NCBI GenBank assembly: GCA_034509425.1
Contig: JAVTVJ010000511.1
Location: forward strand, 1-64,000
Source of the DNA: Eopsaltria australis
Taxonomy: Eukaryota; Chordata; Aves; Passeriformes; Petroicidae
DNA length: 64,000 nucleotides
Direction: 5' to 3'
Numbering within the stretch: the first letter of the stretch is position 1; each line of letters starts with the position of its first letter. Below, in pieces: positions 10,779-21,950 of the stretch. Made by a program: the position numbers and the translations under genes. The notes under the pieces were generated by a model, which was not told where the DNA came from, did no database searches, and saw only the letters and a program-made list of their open reading frames with translations.

Positions 10779-11445
10779 GAGGCCTGAACAACAGGCCCTG
10801 AGCCAAAGGTGACCTCTGGAATAACCTTCCAAGCAAACGTTATCATTGTATCTGCTCATTATTGAAATATGCATAGTTATTGACATTATGATAGATGTAT
10901 CCACTCATTAGTGAAACATGATTTTACCTTTCTGTGTTTAGAAGCTGGACAAGGCCATGAAATCCAACATCTGGCCTTGTTTGGGGGTTTATGATCCAAG
11001 TCAACTCCCTTGGTTCTTCCTTGAGCCCTGGCCAGGCTTTGGGAGGAAGCAAACAGGAGAATGAAACCAGATGTTCCTGCACTAGAAGTGCTGTCAGTTT
11101 GTTCATTCAGCACTGTCAAAGCTGGGCCCTCTCAGAGCCAGGGTGGAAGCCTCACCTGTGGCTGGAGGCACCTGCAGCAATTCCCAGTGTCCGGGAGTGG
11201 CTCTGCAGTCCTTGGCTGGGACAGCTTCCCCAGCTGATGTGTGGATGTGGCTGATGGTAAAGTCTGAGGGCAACTGGTGCTGTCTCTTCCTTGATCACTG
11301 CAGGCAATCTTGGGTAGTGATGATTGGGTGCATTGCTGAGCTGCTCCTTTTGTGATCCTTTGCTCCTTTCAACTGCAGTAAATTGCACTGATTCCTTCAG
11401 TTGGTGGCTGTGTCTTTGGTGCTGGCCCTGCCCATGGGTAAAACA
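10779..11445 (+). repeat. ERV LTR, shared middle copy
   Basis: 667 bp, same ends as the first LTR. It serves as the 3' LTR of unit 1 and the 5' LTR of unit 2. The sequence before it lacks a clear polypurine tract. Confidence 0.82.
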
Positions 11446-12329
11446 AAATTGGTGTGGTCTGGCCAGATCACCACAAAATGTTGCTTTTAAAATGTAAATG
11501 TAAGGAATCAGTCCTGTCTGAAATTCCCGGATGGGAAGAGGTTCCCTAGAGTTCTGTGGCTCTGGAGTGGGCTGAGGTCAGAGCTCCGTGTGAGCAGTGG
11601 GGAGATCGGTTGGGAGAAGCTGAGCCAGTGGATTTATTAAAATGCATCCAAAAATTGCACATGGAAACAGAAAAAGAACTCGTGTGTTTGGGAAGATGAG
11701 GGTGAATTTTGTTAACAGCATCTGGGAAACAGCAGCAACAGAAGGAACAATTGTTGTTGGAACGCTCCCACATGGAGCAACAGAGGAAGTTTTTAATCTT
11801 GAGCTCAGATTCAATTGTGCAAATGAAACAATAATAATATAATAATTAATTATATACATATGTATAATGTAATAAAAATTGAATGTATACATTTTCCCAT
11901 AAATACAAAAACATTGTGAAATAATGCTCCAAATACTGATTTGGTAGCTTTGGCTGCTCAGGGATGTAACACTAAAGACCCTACAGAAAATGATTGGCCA
12001 GGACCTGAACATTACTGCTGAACTCAGTGAGATTGTACACAGCTAATGAAGGAGGAAGGGGTGAAATTGGCTATTTTGATAGGGTTTGCTGACCCTGGGA
12101 TAGGGAATGCTTTGTCTGTCACTGTGAAGAATAAAGTGAGGGAGAGTGCTGGGTTTTTCATATACCAGACTGCCCACACCTGCAGCACTGATTGAACAGA
12201 TGAAGGGCTTGTTAAAAGAACAGATGAAAGAACAGGAGATGGGAGCCTGTGGCAATGAAAAACCCATCTCACAGATGTGCTCCATAGCCTTAACAAGGGG
12301 CCCACTGGGGGAATGGAAACCCCCTGGGT
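11446..12329 (+). other. ERV internal leader and degenerate region, copy 2
   Basis: Near-identical to 8507-9389, with scattered substitutions and small indels, including the AT-rich stretch at about 11820-11900. No gag or reverse transcriptase motif is visible. Confidence 0.5.
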
Positions 12330-12887
12330 GTGCAGGGCTGCACCCAATTTGCAAATACAGCCATGGACAGGGAGACTTTGCCTTCCTGGGAAATTATTCT
12401 GGGTGTGATGGTCCCTGACAGGGCCACCCCAGAGGCTGCAGGAATGGGCCTTGATGCATTAGAATTAATTAGGATAAATCAGAAGCAAATGAGAGTTATC
12501 AATACCAGAACAGGAATTCAGATTGTTCCAGGACACTTTGGATTGATAACTGCTCACTGCAGCTTGGCCTTGCAAAGTGTTCCTGTCATGGGAGCAGTGA
12601 TTGGTGCAGATTATCAAGGAGAAATTAAAGTAATTCTGTTAAACAATAGTGAACAAGATTGGATTGTTCAACCCCATGACAGAGTAGCACAATTATTGAT
12701 ATTGTCAGTTTTTAAAACAACTGTGAAAAAGGACATCCACCTCAAATCCCTGCTGTTCATGGAGATAAAGGGCTTGGATCCACCAGTCCTAATGATGGAG
12801 CCAGAGTGTGGGTGCAGAGGCGAAAGGGCCCTCCCGAGGCAGCTGAAGGAACAGCTCTGGGCAAAGACAGCACTGTTTGAATCCTGA
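12330..12887 (+). pseudogene. ERV dUTPase-like domain, copy 2 (catalytic motif altered)
   Basis: The frame has the same length and motif set as the copy at 9390-9947, with a few substitutions. Motif 3 is [12 protein letters not shown], so the catalytic aspartate position is glycine here as well. The defect therefore predates the tandem duplication or was carried through it. Confidence 0.72.
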
Positions 12888-13101
12888 ACCCTGGGTGAGA
12901 ACGATGGCAATGTGTCCCTGCAGCCAAGTGTTGTGTGAGAGAACAAGTAGATGTTATAGGGTATTGTTTTACAGACCCTGCCAGACCAAATCTCCCTGTT
13001 TGCCCCAACGGCCCCTTTGGAAAATGCTCTGATCCATGGGCTCCATGTGAAGGCTGATGTGACACTGAGGGACTTCCACAGACAGAAGATGAAACTTAAC
13101 A

Positions 13102-13620
13102 GTGAAACTGTTGTTGATATTGTTGGTTTTATGTTGTTGTTGCAATCACAACATTAGTTGGGAAAATAGATTTATAAGAGTAGGAGCAGAGATAGGGACC
13201 TCATTTAACCTCAGCAATTGTTGGGTGTGTGGGAGCCCAGAAGGATTTGCAGACTGGCCTTGGCTGGCCCAGCTGGCCCAACCCCAATGGTGGGTGAGCA
13301 ACTTGAGCACAGTTCCTGATCAAACAGAATTCTGCACCCAGGATGGCGATCCCTGGCCACTGCATTTTCATAGAAAAGGCATTTATTGCCTAAAGAGGAT
13401 AAAGAGGGATATATGGAGGAAAAAGTGTCTGTGAATGGACGTTGTCTCCTGGAATAGATTGTACCACCCCCACTGTGAACTGTTCAGTTGTACCCAGGAT
13501 AAAGGGAAATGGAATCAAACCCACACACAGCTCTGTAATCACAGCTGGGTTAAATGTTCCTATGAAGGTTGTAAAAAGATACCCTTAAAGCACTTCCTCT
13601 GTGATGTTTGGGCTTGTTAA
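13102..13620 (+). pseudogene. ERV env-like remnant, copy 2, with the same in-frame stop
   Basis: This carries the same frame as 10162-10680, with the same TGA (13432-13434) immediately followed by ATG. The two env-like remnants look identical or nearly so, which points to recent duplication. Confidence 0.55.
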
Positions 13621-13718
13621 CAAAGTAATTCTAGTATGTAAATCTAAGATTGTATTGTCAAAAGAATTGTCATGAAGGATGCAGTTCATCTCTAGGTGAA
13701 AGGACCGACTGAAGCACT

Positions 13719-14366
13719 GAGGCCTGAACAACAGGCCCTGAGCCAAAGGTGACCTCTGGATGAACCTTCCAAGCAAATGTTCTCTTTGTATCTGCTCATT
13801 AACAAAGCATTATTAGCAATATGATCTATGTGTCTGTTCATTGGTGAACCATGGATTTACCTTTCTGTATTTAAAAACCAGACAAGGCCCATCTGGCTTT
13901 GTTTGGGGGTTTAGGATCCAAGTCAACTCCCTTGGTTCTTCCTTGAGCCCTGGCCAGGCTTTGGGAGGAAGCAAACAGGAGAATGAAACCAGATGTTCCT
14001 GCACTAGAAGTGCTGTCAGTTTGTTCATTCAGCACTGTCAAAGCTGGGCCCTCTCAGAGCCAGGGTGGAAGCCTCACCTGTGTCTGGAGGCACCTGCAGC
14101 AATTCCCAGTGTCCGGGAGTGGCTCTGCAGTCCTTGGCTGGGACAGCTTCCCCAGCTGATGTGTGGATGTGGCTGATGGTAAAGTCTGAGGGCAACTGGT
14201 GCTGTCTCTTCCTTGATCACTGCAGGCAATCTTTGGTAGCAATGATTGTGTGCATTGCTGAGCTTCTCCTTTTGTGATTATTTCAAGTTTTGCTTTATAA
14301 TAAATCACACTATTCCTAAACTTTGTGTCTGTGTTTTTGGTGCTGGCCCTGCCCAAAGGCAAAACA
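13719..14366 (+). repeat. ERV LTR, third copy
   Basis: 648 bp, more diverged than the other two: a deletion near 13880 and a rewritten stretch at about 14280-14330 (CAAGTTTTGCTTTATAATAAATC, which contains AATAAA). It ends AAAACA before unrelated sequence. Confidence 0.78.
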
Positions 14367-14369
14367 GAG

Positions 14370-14550
14370 ACTGCAGCCCCACAGAACCAAAGGTGCCTTG
14401 TGACACTGCGGGGCCTCGTGGAACCAAGGGGACCCCAGTGACACTGTGGGGCCACATGGAACCAAGGGGCCATTGTGACACTGCAGGGCCTGGTGGAACC
14501 ATGGAGATCATTCTGACACTGCAGGGACTCTTACAATCAAGGGTCCATTG
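14370..14550 (+). repeat. Short 37-bp minisatellite array (+)
   Basis: Four or five degenerate copies of the unit built on GTGACACTGCAGGGCCTC and TGGAACCAAGGGG. The same family forms the long arrays elsewhere in the window. Confidence 0.8.
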
Positions 14551-14572
14551 CTTTCCTCTCCCTGCCCCTGCC

Positions 14573-15870
14573 CCAGCCGCGCAGAGCAGCCCAGTGCTGT
14601 GTGGCCTGCAGCAGGAACTGGAGGCACTGGAGCTCAGGGACAGCCACTGTGTGTCTGCAATGCTCAGGAGATGCTCAGCTCGGGCAGCTGGTGCAGCCCC
14701 AGGGCCAGCCCCGCTGCCCAGCACAGCAGCAGAGAGTTGGCCCCGCGGCTCCTCAGGCAGCTCCTGCTGGCCCAGGGCCAGGGCAGCCTCTTGCCAGGGC
14801 TCCTATGCACAGCCACGGGCTCCTGCTCTGCTCCTGCCACATTCCAGCTGCCCACAGAGCCTTGGCCAGGGGAACACGTCTGTGCTGGCCTGAGCAGCCA
14901 TTGCTGCAGCCCCTGGGCTGCTCCCCACAGCCCCCGAGCTGGGGGTGCTGCTCTGCAGAGCACGGGGGCTCTGCTGCCCGCGACCCTGGGCTGCCTCTGC
15001 TGGGCTCTGCTGCTGCAGCTGGGACACAGAGGCAGCTGCTGCTGCTGCCTGCACTCAGCCCCTGCCACACAGGCTCTGCTGTGCCCATGGAGGCTGCTCA
15101 CAGGTGCCTGCCTTCTTCCAGGGCTGCCACATGGCCTTGGGGCTGCCCTGCATCTTCCTGGGCAACTTCCCTGAGGCTCACACCACTCACTGCCCACACT
15201 CCTGTCCCTGTCCCTGCTGTGTCCCCTGGCCCTGCAGAGCTCTCCTGGCTCACAGCACACATTCAGTCCTTTCTCTCTAGCTGACCCCAGCCTGGACAGG
15301 CCTATGCCCGCTGAGCTCCACTCCCTGCTCATCCCTGGCACACACTGGCCCTGCAGCTCCCCTGTGTTCTCCTGGCACCTCCCAAGGCCCTCCACACAAA
15401 CATTCCCCTGCCCTCAGCCCTGGCACAAGCTGCAGAGCCCCAGCAAGGTTCAGCACTGACCATTCACCATCTGATGGGCACTGGCCACCAACAAGCCAAA
15501 CCCGACCCAGCCCTGAGTCCCCTGAAGGCCACCCTGGGACCCTGATCTCATCCCAGTGAGCTCTGGCAGAAGAAGGAACACAAGGAGCCTCTTGAGAGTC
15601 TGTTCCTTGGGGCTGTTGCTGAGAGTGACTCTGGAGGGAGAGCGAAGCCTTCCTGCCCTGCCCTCAGGAGATGCCCTTTGCTGCTGGAGCTGCTGTGCTG
15701 GAGCCCAGCTGTGTCCCAGCAATGCCCATGGCCTGTCCCTGCCTGTGGTCACAGCACGGACACGCAGCAGGACAGTGACCAAGCTGCCCGAGCACTGCGG
15801 CCTTGCAGCCACAGAAGGGCTGGGAAGGAGAGGGTGGAGTTGGGAAGAGCAGATGTGGGAAGAGCCAGGG
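14573..15870. repeat. Inverted duplication 1, left arm
   Basis: This GC-rich block is repeated in reverse complement at 30375-31665. For example, CCGCGCAGAGCAGCCCAGTG at its left end pairs with the right end of the other arm, and GGGAAGAGCAGATGTGGG near its right end pairs with the left end. Open frames on both strands are long only because stops are rare. No conserved protein domain was recognised. Confidence 0.85.
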
Positions 15871-16222
15871 CCATTGTCCCTGGCTGTGCTGCTGTGCTGG
15901 GAGTCTCAGCCCTCCCTCTCTCCTCACAGGCACGGCCCCTGCAGAGACAGAGAAGGGCTCAGGAAGCATCTTGAACAAGTCAGTCCCGGGTACTTGATTT
16001 TACACAAACATAACAATATAACAAGATCTTTCAAAATCTTTGAGTCAGATAAGACAAGTATAGATGGATATAGAGATAGTATGAGTAATGATATGAATTT
16101 TTAAAATACATTTTAAAAGTGGAAAAATAATAAGAAAATGCACAAATGAAAACAACAAAGAGGAGATGAAAGGCTGAGGGTATAATTAATTCCATTCTGA
16201 ATGTTCTGTAGAAAAAAAGTGT
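15871..16222. other. AT-rich 3' flank of olfactory receptor A
   Basis: The first part is a continuation of the GC-rich block. From about 16000 it is AT-rich. It holds nothing recognisable beyond probable 3' untranslated sequence of the receptor on the minus strand. Confidence 0.5.
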
Positions 16223-17155
16223 TTACTCCTTCTTAAAAGGCCCTGTCAACAGATTCTTCAGGGCAGCCTTGAGCTCCCAGTTTCTCAGGCTGTAGATGAA
16301 GGGGTTCAGGGCTGGAGGCACCACCGAGTACAGAACTGACACTGCCAGATCCAGCGATTGGGAAGAGGTGGAGGGAGGCTTCAGGTAGGCAATAATGACA
16401 GTGTTGATAAACAGGGAGAGCACGGCCAGGTGAGGGAGGCACGTGGAAAAGGCTTTGTGCCGTCCCTGCTCAGAGGGGATCCTCAGCACTGCCCTGAAGA
16501 TCTGCACATAGGAGAAAACTATGAACACAAAACAGCCAAAAGCAAAAGACATGGAAAACCCAAGAAGTTCAAGTTCCCCGAGGTAGGAATTTGAGCAGGA
16601 GAGTTTGAGGATCTGTGGGATTTCACAGAAGAACTGGCCCAGGGCATTGCCCTGGCACAGAGGAAGGGAAAATGTATTGGCCGTGTGCAGCAGAGCATTG
16701 AGAAAGGCACTGGCCCAGGCAGCTGCTGCCATGTGGGCACAAGCTCTGCTGCCCAGGAGGGTCTCGTAGTGCAGGGGTTTGCAGATGGACACGTAGCGGT
16801 CGTAGCACATGATGGTGAGAATATAAAACTCTGCTGACATGAAAAAAACAAAAAAAAATACCTGTGCAGCACATCCAGTGTAGGAGATGGTGCTGGTGTC
16901 CCAGAGGGAATTGTGCATGGCTTTGGGGACAGTGGTGGAGATGGAGCCCAGGTCGCTGAGGGCGAGGTTGAGCAGGAAGAAGAACATGGGGGTGTGCAGG
17001 TGGTGGCCGCAGGCTACGGCGCTGATGAAGAGGCCGTTGCCCAGGAGGGCAGCCAGGGAGATGGCCAGGAAGAGGCAGAAGTGCAGGAGCTGCAGCTGCC
17101 GCGTGTCTGCCAATGACAGCAGGAGGAAGTGGCTGATGGAGCTGCTGTTGGACAT
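16223..17155 (-). CDS. Olfactory receptor A, OR14-like, intact
   Basis: Seven-transmembrane odorant receptor of olfactory sensory neurons, coupled to Golf. The frame is 310 codons in a single exon, the usual length. It has an N-terminal glycosylation site (MSNSSS). TM1 carries LGNG, and TM2 is preceded by HLHTPMFFFLLNLALSDL. The signature MCYDRYVSICKPLHY follows TM3. There are paired cysteines in extracellular loop 2 (CQGNALGQFFCEIPQILKLSC), KAFSTCLPHLAV before TM6 and ALNPFIYSLRN in TM7. These features fit the bird-expanded class II gamma-c (OR14-like) clade. A splice acceptor TTGTTTTCTTCCAG lies about 25 bases before the ATG on the minus strand, so a non-coding upstream exon is likely. Confidence 0.93.
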   Translation of the reverse strand: MSNSSSISHFLLLSLADTRQLQLLHFCLFLAISLAALLGNGLFISAVACGHHLHTPMFFFLLNLALSDLGSISTTVPKAMHNSLWDTSTISYTGCAAQVFFFVFFMSAEFYILTIMCYDRYVSICKPLHYETLLGSRACAHMAAAAWASAFLNALLHTANTFSLPLCQGNALGQFFCEIPQILKLSCSNSYLGELELLGFSMSFAFGCFVFIVFSYVQIFRAVLRIPSEQGRHKAFSTCLPHLAVLSLFINTVIIAYLKPPSTSSQSLDLAVSVLYSVVPPALNPFIYSLRNWELKAALKNLLTGPFKKE

Positions 17156-17540
17156 TTCTTCACTCTGGGTATCGTGGACTGCTGGAAGAAAACAATGACA
17201 ACCTGGGACAGATTTCCTTGTGCCAATCCTATGTAATTTTATTTGAATCCCCTCAAAGACACTGCTTTTCCCATCGAGTAACTTTGTTAAACTTTTTTGA
17301 GTTCGGGTTTTTCCTTCTGAATTACTGCCTCCTCTTCAGCATTGCTCTCAGCCTGAACACTGGGGAGCCCAGAGAGAAAAGAGGGCACTCTGCACCCAAG
17401 TGCAGTCAGATCTGCTGGGCCCTACACAGATGCCCTTCGCTCATTACATTTCACTCTATTTCAGGATGACCATACTTAAAACATAATGGAATAATGAAAC
17501 GGACTTTATTTTAAAGGCTGGAGTTTCTATTCCAATTTCT
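17156..17540. other. Immediate upstream region of olfactory receptor A
   Basis: This stretch differs from the corresponding sequence beside receptors B and C. Similarity stops at the coding exon, with only an acceptor-like pyrimidine tract recognisable. Nothing else was identified. Confidence 0.4.
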
Positions 17541-19330
17541 CTAAATCTCCTCTCCTTTTCCCTGTGCAACTGGACAGGGAGGATTATCCCAGGTTTGCCT
17601 GAGCTCTCTGCTGCCTGCAGTTGTGCCTATTGGGAGCTGTTTCTCTGTAGCCAAGGCTTGTCCCTGCCAGTGCTGCCAGAGCCCAGCCCAGCCCTGGGGG
17701 CTCAGCTCTGCCCTGCAGAGCCCTCCCAGCACAGGGCACTGCCCAGGGGCATCTCCCTGGCAGCAGGGCCTTAAGGGCAGCTCAGACAAACACAGATGCT
17801 GCAAGCCAAGGTGCTGCTGCTGCTGTCTGTAGGCAGAGGAGGGTGAGCAGGCACTTTGTGAGGGAGATGTGAGGCAGATGTGCTGATGGCCAGGGTGACA
17901 GTGCAGGAGTGTCAGTGACACAGACAAACGTGACAGCCCCTTTCCCTTTCCTTTCTGAGCAAGCTGAGAGCAGCCCTGGCCATGCAGCAGCATCTCCAGA
18001 GCAGGAGGAAGCTGCCCTGATGGGGGTGGCTCCTTCCCCCTCCAACTTCTGCCCACAGTGCATGGGGAGCTGCCAGGCAGGCTGAGAGCTGCCCCTGGCA
18101 GGTGGCAGATGGCCTGGGCTGGCCAAGAGCCCTGAGGGCTGCAGGAGCTGCTGTGCAGGACAGCCCTGGGCAGCCCTGGCTGCAGCCCCACCTTCAGCTG
18201 TCCCTGCAGCCGTCCCTGGCAGCAGGAGCCGTCCTGCCCTGTCCCTCTGACGGTGCCCAGGGCAGCCCCGCTCTGCACCACATCCTCCCCCAAACCACAA
18301 ACGGCAGCACAGCCATCCTTACACTCACAGCACTCGTGTCCTGGGGCAGCTTTACAAGATCCCTGCAGCCAGAGACTGACTGTGTCACAAGTGGTGAAGA
18401 TTTCTCCATGAATAAGCTCAGAATTGTCCTTCCAGCTGCTTTCAGCCTCTGTGTGCTTCACTCCTCTCAGGTGCCTGCAGGCAGTGCCCTCAGCCCTGCT
18501 GGGCTGGGAGAGGAGCTGCTCCTCAGGAGAAATGGCTTTTTGAAGCTCTTCTTGGTTGCCAGGAGCTGCCTCTGTGCCAGGAGCCCGGCCCAGCTCAGCA
18601 GCACAGACACAGCACAAGGACTGGAATGACCCTCTTGGGGCTTTGGTGCTGAGTCCCTGAACATCAGTCCCTGAGAGGGAGTTGGAGAAACCTCTCAAGA
18701 TTTCAAAGTCACAACCAAACTCCAAAGTTTCTTGAAGTTTTAATGGGTCCCAGTGAGGGACACAACTGAAAAAGTGTCCCCAGGTTCCCATTAGAGCAGA
18801 ACACTGGGGGCAGTGATGACAGCTGGGGACAAACAAGGCAAAGGTGTCTGTGATGCTGAGCAAAGCTGGATGTGTTTCAGCAATGCAAAGGGCCAAGGCC
18901 TGAGCCCCAGCCCCTGGCAAGGCACATCCTGTCCCTCCCTCATTGCTCAGGCCTCTTCCCAGGGCCACTGCCATGTGGGCATGTGCAATGGCAAGGGCAG
19001 CACCATGGGGCGGCCCCTGCCAGGCTGCTGAGCAGGGCCAAGGAGGCAATGAGGCCCCAGCACAGCAAGGCTCACTTGTCTCCTCCTCATGCCTCACGCC
19101 CAGGGCCAGCAGCCATGGCCAAAGTGCTGCAGGAGTTGCCTCTGGCAGGGCCTTGCAGCTGCTGCCCATGCCTGTGGCCTCTGCAGCCCAGGCTGTGCTA
19201 CGGTGTCCCTGCCCTGCGCCTCTGTCCCTGCAGGCTGTCCTCATGCCCTGGCTGCCCCACCGGGCTGGCCCCTTCCTTTGCTGACAGCTCTGCGTCCTGC
19301 CTGCCTCTGCCTGCCCACACAAAGCCTTGG
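17541..19330 (-). repeat. Receptor upstream block, copy A, with a 593-codon open frame
   Basis: This GC-rich block lies upstream of receptor A on the same strand. It recurs at 45050-46870 (-) and, inverted, at 61850-63700 (+). In this copy the minus strand is open for 593 codons, but in the other two the frame is broken into pieces of about 95-250 codons. It contains no known domain, signal peptide or compositional sign of a real protein. I treat it as duplicated flanking DNA, possibly containing a 5' non-coding exon of the receptor. Confidence 0.6.
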
Positions 19331-19690
19331 CCTTAATACCAAAAGGGTCAATTCAATTTTTACTGTGCCTGTGAACTTTTAGGAGAAAACTAGGCCATTC
19401 AGCGGCTGCTTTCCCAGTAGGGATGGTTGGAAGAGAAGAAGAAGACATCTGGCTTTAGAGTGCAGTGATAGAACAAACAAGGTCTGAATCTGGGAACTTA
19501 GGATGGGTTTTATAGGAAAGGTTAAATTGTAATACACATATAGTGACTGTATATGAGTGACACATTTGTAGAAGCATGGGTTCGCATAAGGGTAGGAGTT
19601 ATCCCCTGGTGAAGCTAAGGTCTGAAAAAGTAAATAAAGGCCTCTTTAACACCAAGTTAGTGTTAAGGAATCTCATTCTGATATTTTGGA
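19331..19690. other. Spacer shared with 46861-47205
   Basis: AT-richer unique-looking sequence that follows the upstream block in both copies (GGGTCAATT...TTTTTACTGTGCCTGTG). It carries no gene. It is part of the large direct duplication. Confidence 0.6.
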
Positions 19691-19694
19691 GATG

Positions 19695-20870
19695 TGGTTA
19701 CAGCGGGGCCTCACAGAACCAAGTAGTCAACTGTGACACCGTGGAACCTCATGGAACAAAGAGTCCATTATGATGCAGCAGCACTTGATGGAGCCAAGGG
19801 GCCCTTTTGACACTGTGGGTGCTCATGGAACCAAGGAGACCATTGTGACACATGGAACTGATGGTCCATTGTGACACTGCAGAGCCAAGGAGTCCATTGT
19901 GACACTGCAGAACTGCATGGACTCAAGGTGACCATGTTATACTATAGAACTTCATGGAACAAAGGGTCCATGGTGACATTGCAGAACCAAGGAGAGCATT
20001 GTTTACAGTATGAAACCTCATGGAACCAAGGGTCCATTGTGACACTGTGGGGCTTAATGAAACCAAACATCAGTTGTGAAATTGCAGAGATTCATGGAAC
20101 AACAGAGATTATTGGGACACTTTGGGACCCACTGGAATCAAGGGGCCATTGTAGCACATCAGGGTCTCTTGGAATCAAGGGGACCACAGTGACAGTGAGG
20201 GGCTCCATGGGATGATGATTCCATTCTGACACTGTGAAACCAAGGACACCATTGTTACAGTACAGGACATCATGGAACCAAGGAGGCCATTGTGACACAT
20301 TGAGGCCTCATGGAACCAAAGCACCATTGTGGCACTGCAGGGCCTCATGGAACAATGGGATCATAGTGATACTCTGTGCGGTTCAATGGAACCAAGGGGC
20401 CTTTTTGACACTGTGGTGTCCCATGCAACTAATGCTTGATTGTGACAGTGCAGGGCCTCATGGAATCCTGGAGACCATTGTGACACTTCGCGGCCTCATT
20501 GAACCAACGGGCCACTGTTATATTTTGCAGCCCTAGGCAAGCAAGAAGCCACTGTGACGCTATTGGGTCTTGTGAGGCCAAGGGGCAATTGTGGCACTGT
20601 GTGGCACCATTGAACCAAGGAGACCATGGTGACACTGGAGGATCTTACGGAATCATGGAGATCACTGTGACACTCTGTGGCCTTATGGAAGCAAGGGGCC
20701 ATTGTGACACTGCAGGGTCCCATGGAAACAAGGGGCCAGTGTGACACAGTGGTGCCGTGTGGAACCAAGGATCCAATATGACACTACCATTGTGACACCA
20801 CAGGGACCCATGGATCCAAAGGAACAGGTAACAGGTCTGGCTGGCTTGGCCTGACTGCCTCAACTGACCC
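19695..20870 (+). repeat. 37-bp minisatellite array (+)
   Basis: About thirty degenerate units. The consensus begins CCATTGTGACACTGCAGGGC and ends CTCATGGAACCAAGGGG; perfect neighbouring 37-bp units occur at about 20288-20362. Because 37 is not a multiple of three, open frames through it change phase every unit and are not genes. Confidence 0.9.
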
Positions 20871-21345
20871 TGGCATGTCAAGGGTCCCTTCTCATGTGCC
20901 CCTGAAACACTGGGGCTCTGGGCTTTCCTTCAAGTGGAAAAGAACTGTCCTTCTCCTCCAGGTGCCCATGGCCAAAACGGGATTGTGCCTCCTGAAATTC
21001 CCTATATCCAGGGAGTGCTTCTACACAAAAGCTGCCCTTACCAACAAGTTTGGCTGCCATTGGCTTCCTGAAACCCATCTCTCACCTGCCTTCAAACACT
21101 GGGGCTCTGTGCTTTCCTTCCTGTGGAAAAGAACCATCCCTCCTGCCCAGGCATCCATGGACAAAACTGGCACTTCTCCTCCAAAATTCCCTATATCCAA
21201 GGGTTTCTGCCACACAAAAGTTGCCAGGACAGACAGCTCTGGCTGGCCTTGGCCTCTGGTGCCTGCCTCTAACCTGGCCCTGAAACACTGGGGCTCTGGG
21301 CTTTCCTTCCTCTGGGAAAGAAATGGCCTTCTGCTCATAGTCTAA
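20871..21345 (+). repeat. 189-bp tandem repeat array (+)
   Basis: About two and a half units with 188-189 bp spacing; for example the GGCTGG landmark recurs at 21052 and 21241. Unit landmarks in order are GTCTGGCTGGCCTTGGCC, CTGAAACACTGGGGCTCTG, TTTCCTTCCTATGGAAAAG, CCCATGGCCAAAATTGGGAT, CCCTATATCCAAGG and GACAAAAGCTGCCAGG. It begins at the fixed junction with the 37-bp array. Confidence 0.88.
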
Positions 21346-21950
21346 GAAACTGAGCAGAGGACAAGGCCAGCCAGACCTGTGTCTTGTAGCAGCTTTTGTC
21401 TGACAGCAATCCTTGGACAGATGGAATTTTGGAGGCCAAATTCCAATTTTGGCCAAGAGCATCTGCAGAAGGATGGCTCTTTTCCACAGGAAGGAAAGCA
21501 GAATCCCAGTGTTTCAGGGGCAGATAAGTGGCAGCCACAGAGGGCCAAGGCCTGCCAGAGCTGTCTGTCCTGGCAGCTTTTGGTTGGGAGAAATCCTTGG
21601 ATAGATGGAATTTTGGGAGGTAGAATCCATATTTTGGTCATGGCCCCTGGAGGAGAAGGAGGGTTCTTTTCCATTGGAAAGCACGGAACAAAGCTCTGAT
21701 GTTTCAAGGGCAGATGAGAGGTGACCACCAGAGGCCAAGGCCAGCAAGAGCTGGCAGGTTTTGTCTGGGATTTTATTAGGGGAAGTACCAATTTCGACCA
21801 TGGGCACCAGCAGGAGAAGGACCGTTCTTTTTAAGAGGAAAAAAAGCCCAGAGCCCCAGTGCTCCAGGGGCAGATGAGCAGCAGCCCTCAACATGCCAAG
21901 ATCAGCCAGACCTGTCAGGCGGCCCCTGGGAGGCCAAGCCAGCCGGACCT
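21346..21950 (-). repeat. 189-bp tandem repeat array (-)
   Basis: The same unit in reverse complement (CCATAGGAAGGAAAGC-type landmarks), directly abutting the plus-oriented array at about 21345. The turning point carries CTCATAGTCTAAGAAACTGAG, the same sequence that ends the array at 61540. Confidence 0.88.

Larger units (their letters stand above)
7840..14366 (+). mobile_element. Tandem pair of deleted ERVs sharing one LTR
   Basis: Three LTR copies (7840-8506, 10779-11445, 13719-14366) separate two near-identical internal regions with a period of 2,939-2,940 bp. Each LTR begins TGAGGCCTGAACAACAGGCC and ends ...AAAACA. The internal regions lack gag, protease, reverse transcriptase and integrase, but retain a dUTPase-like frame and a short env-like frame. 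A dUTPase between pol and env is typical of ERVL-type elements. LTR-int-LTR-int-LTR is the expected product of unequal recombination between LTRs. The elements cannot replicate by themselves. Confidence 0.85.

Noticed and set aside
19695..20870. 37-bp repeats resembling a CRISPR array
   Set aside because: Units are contiguous without unique spacers, diverge from one another, and sit in vertebrate DNA.
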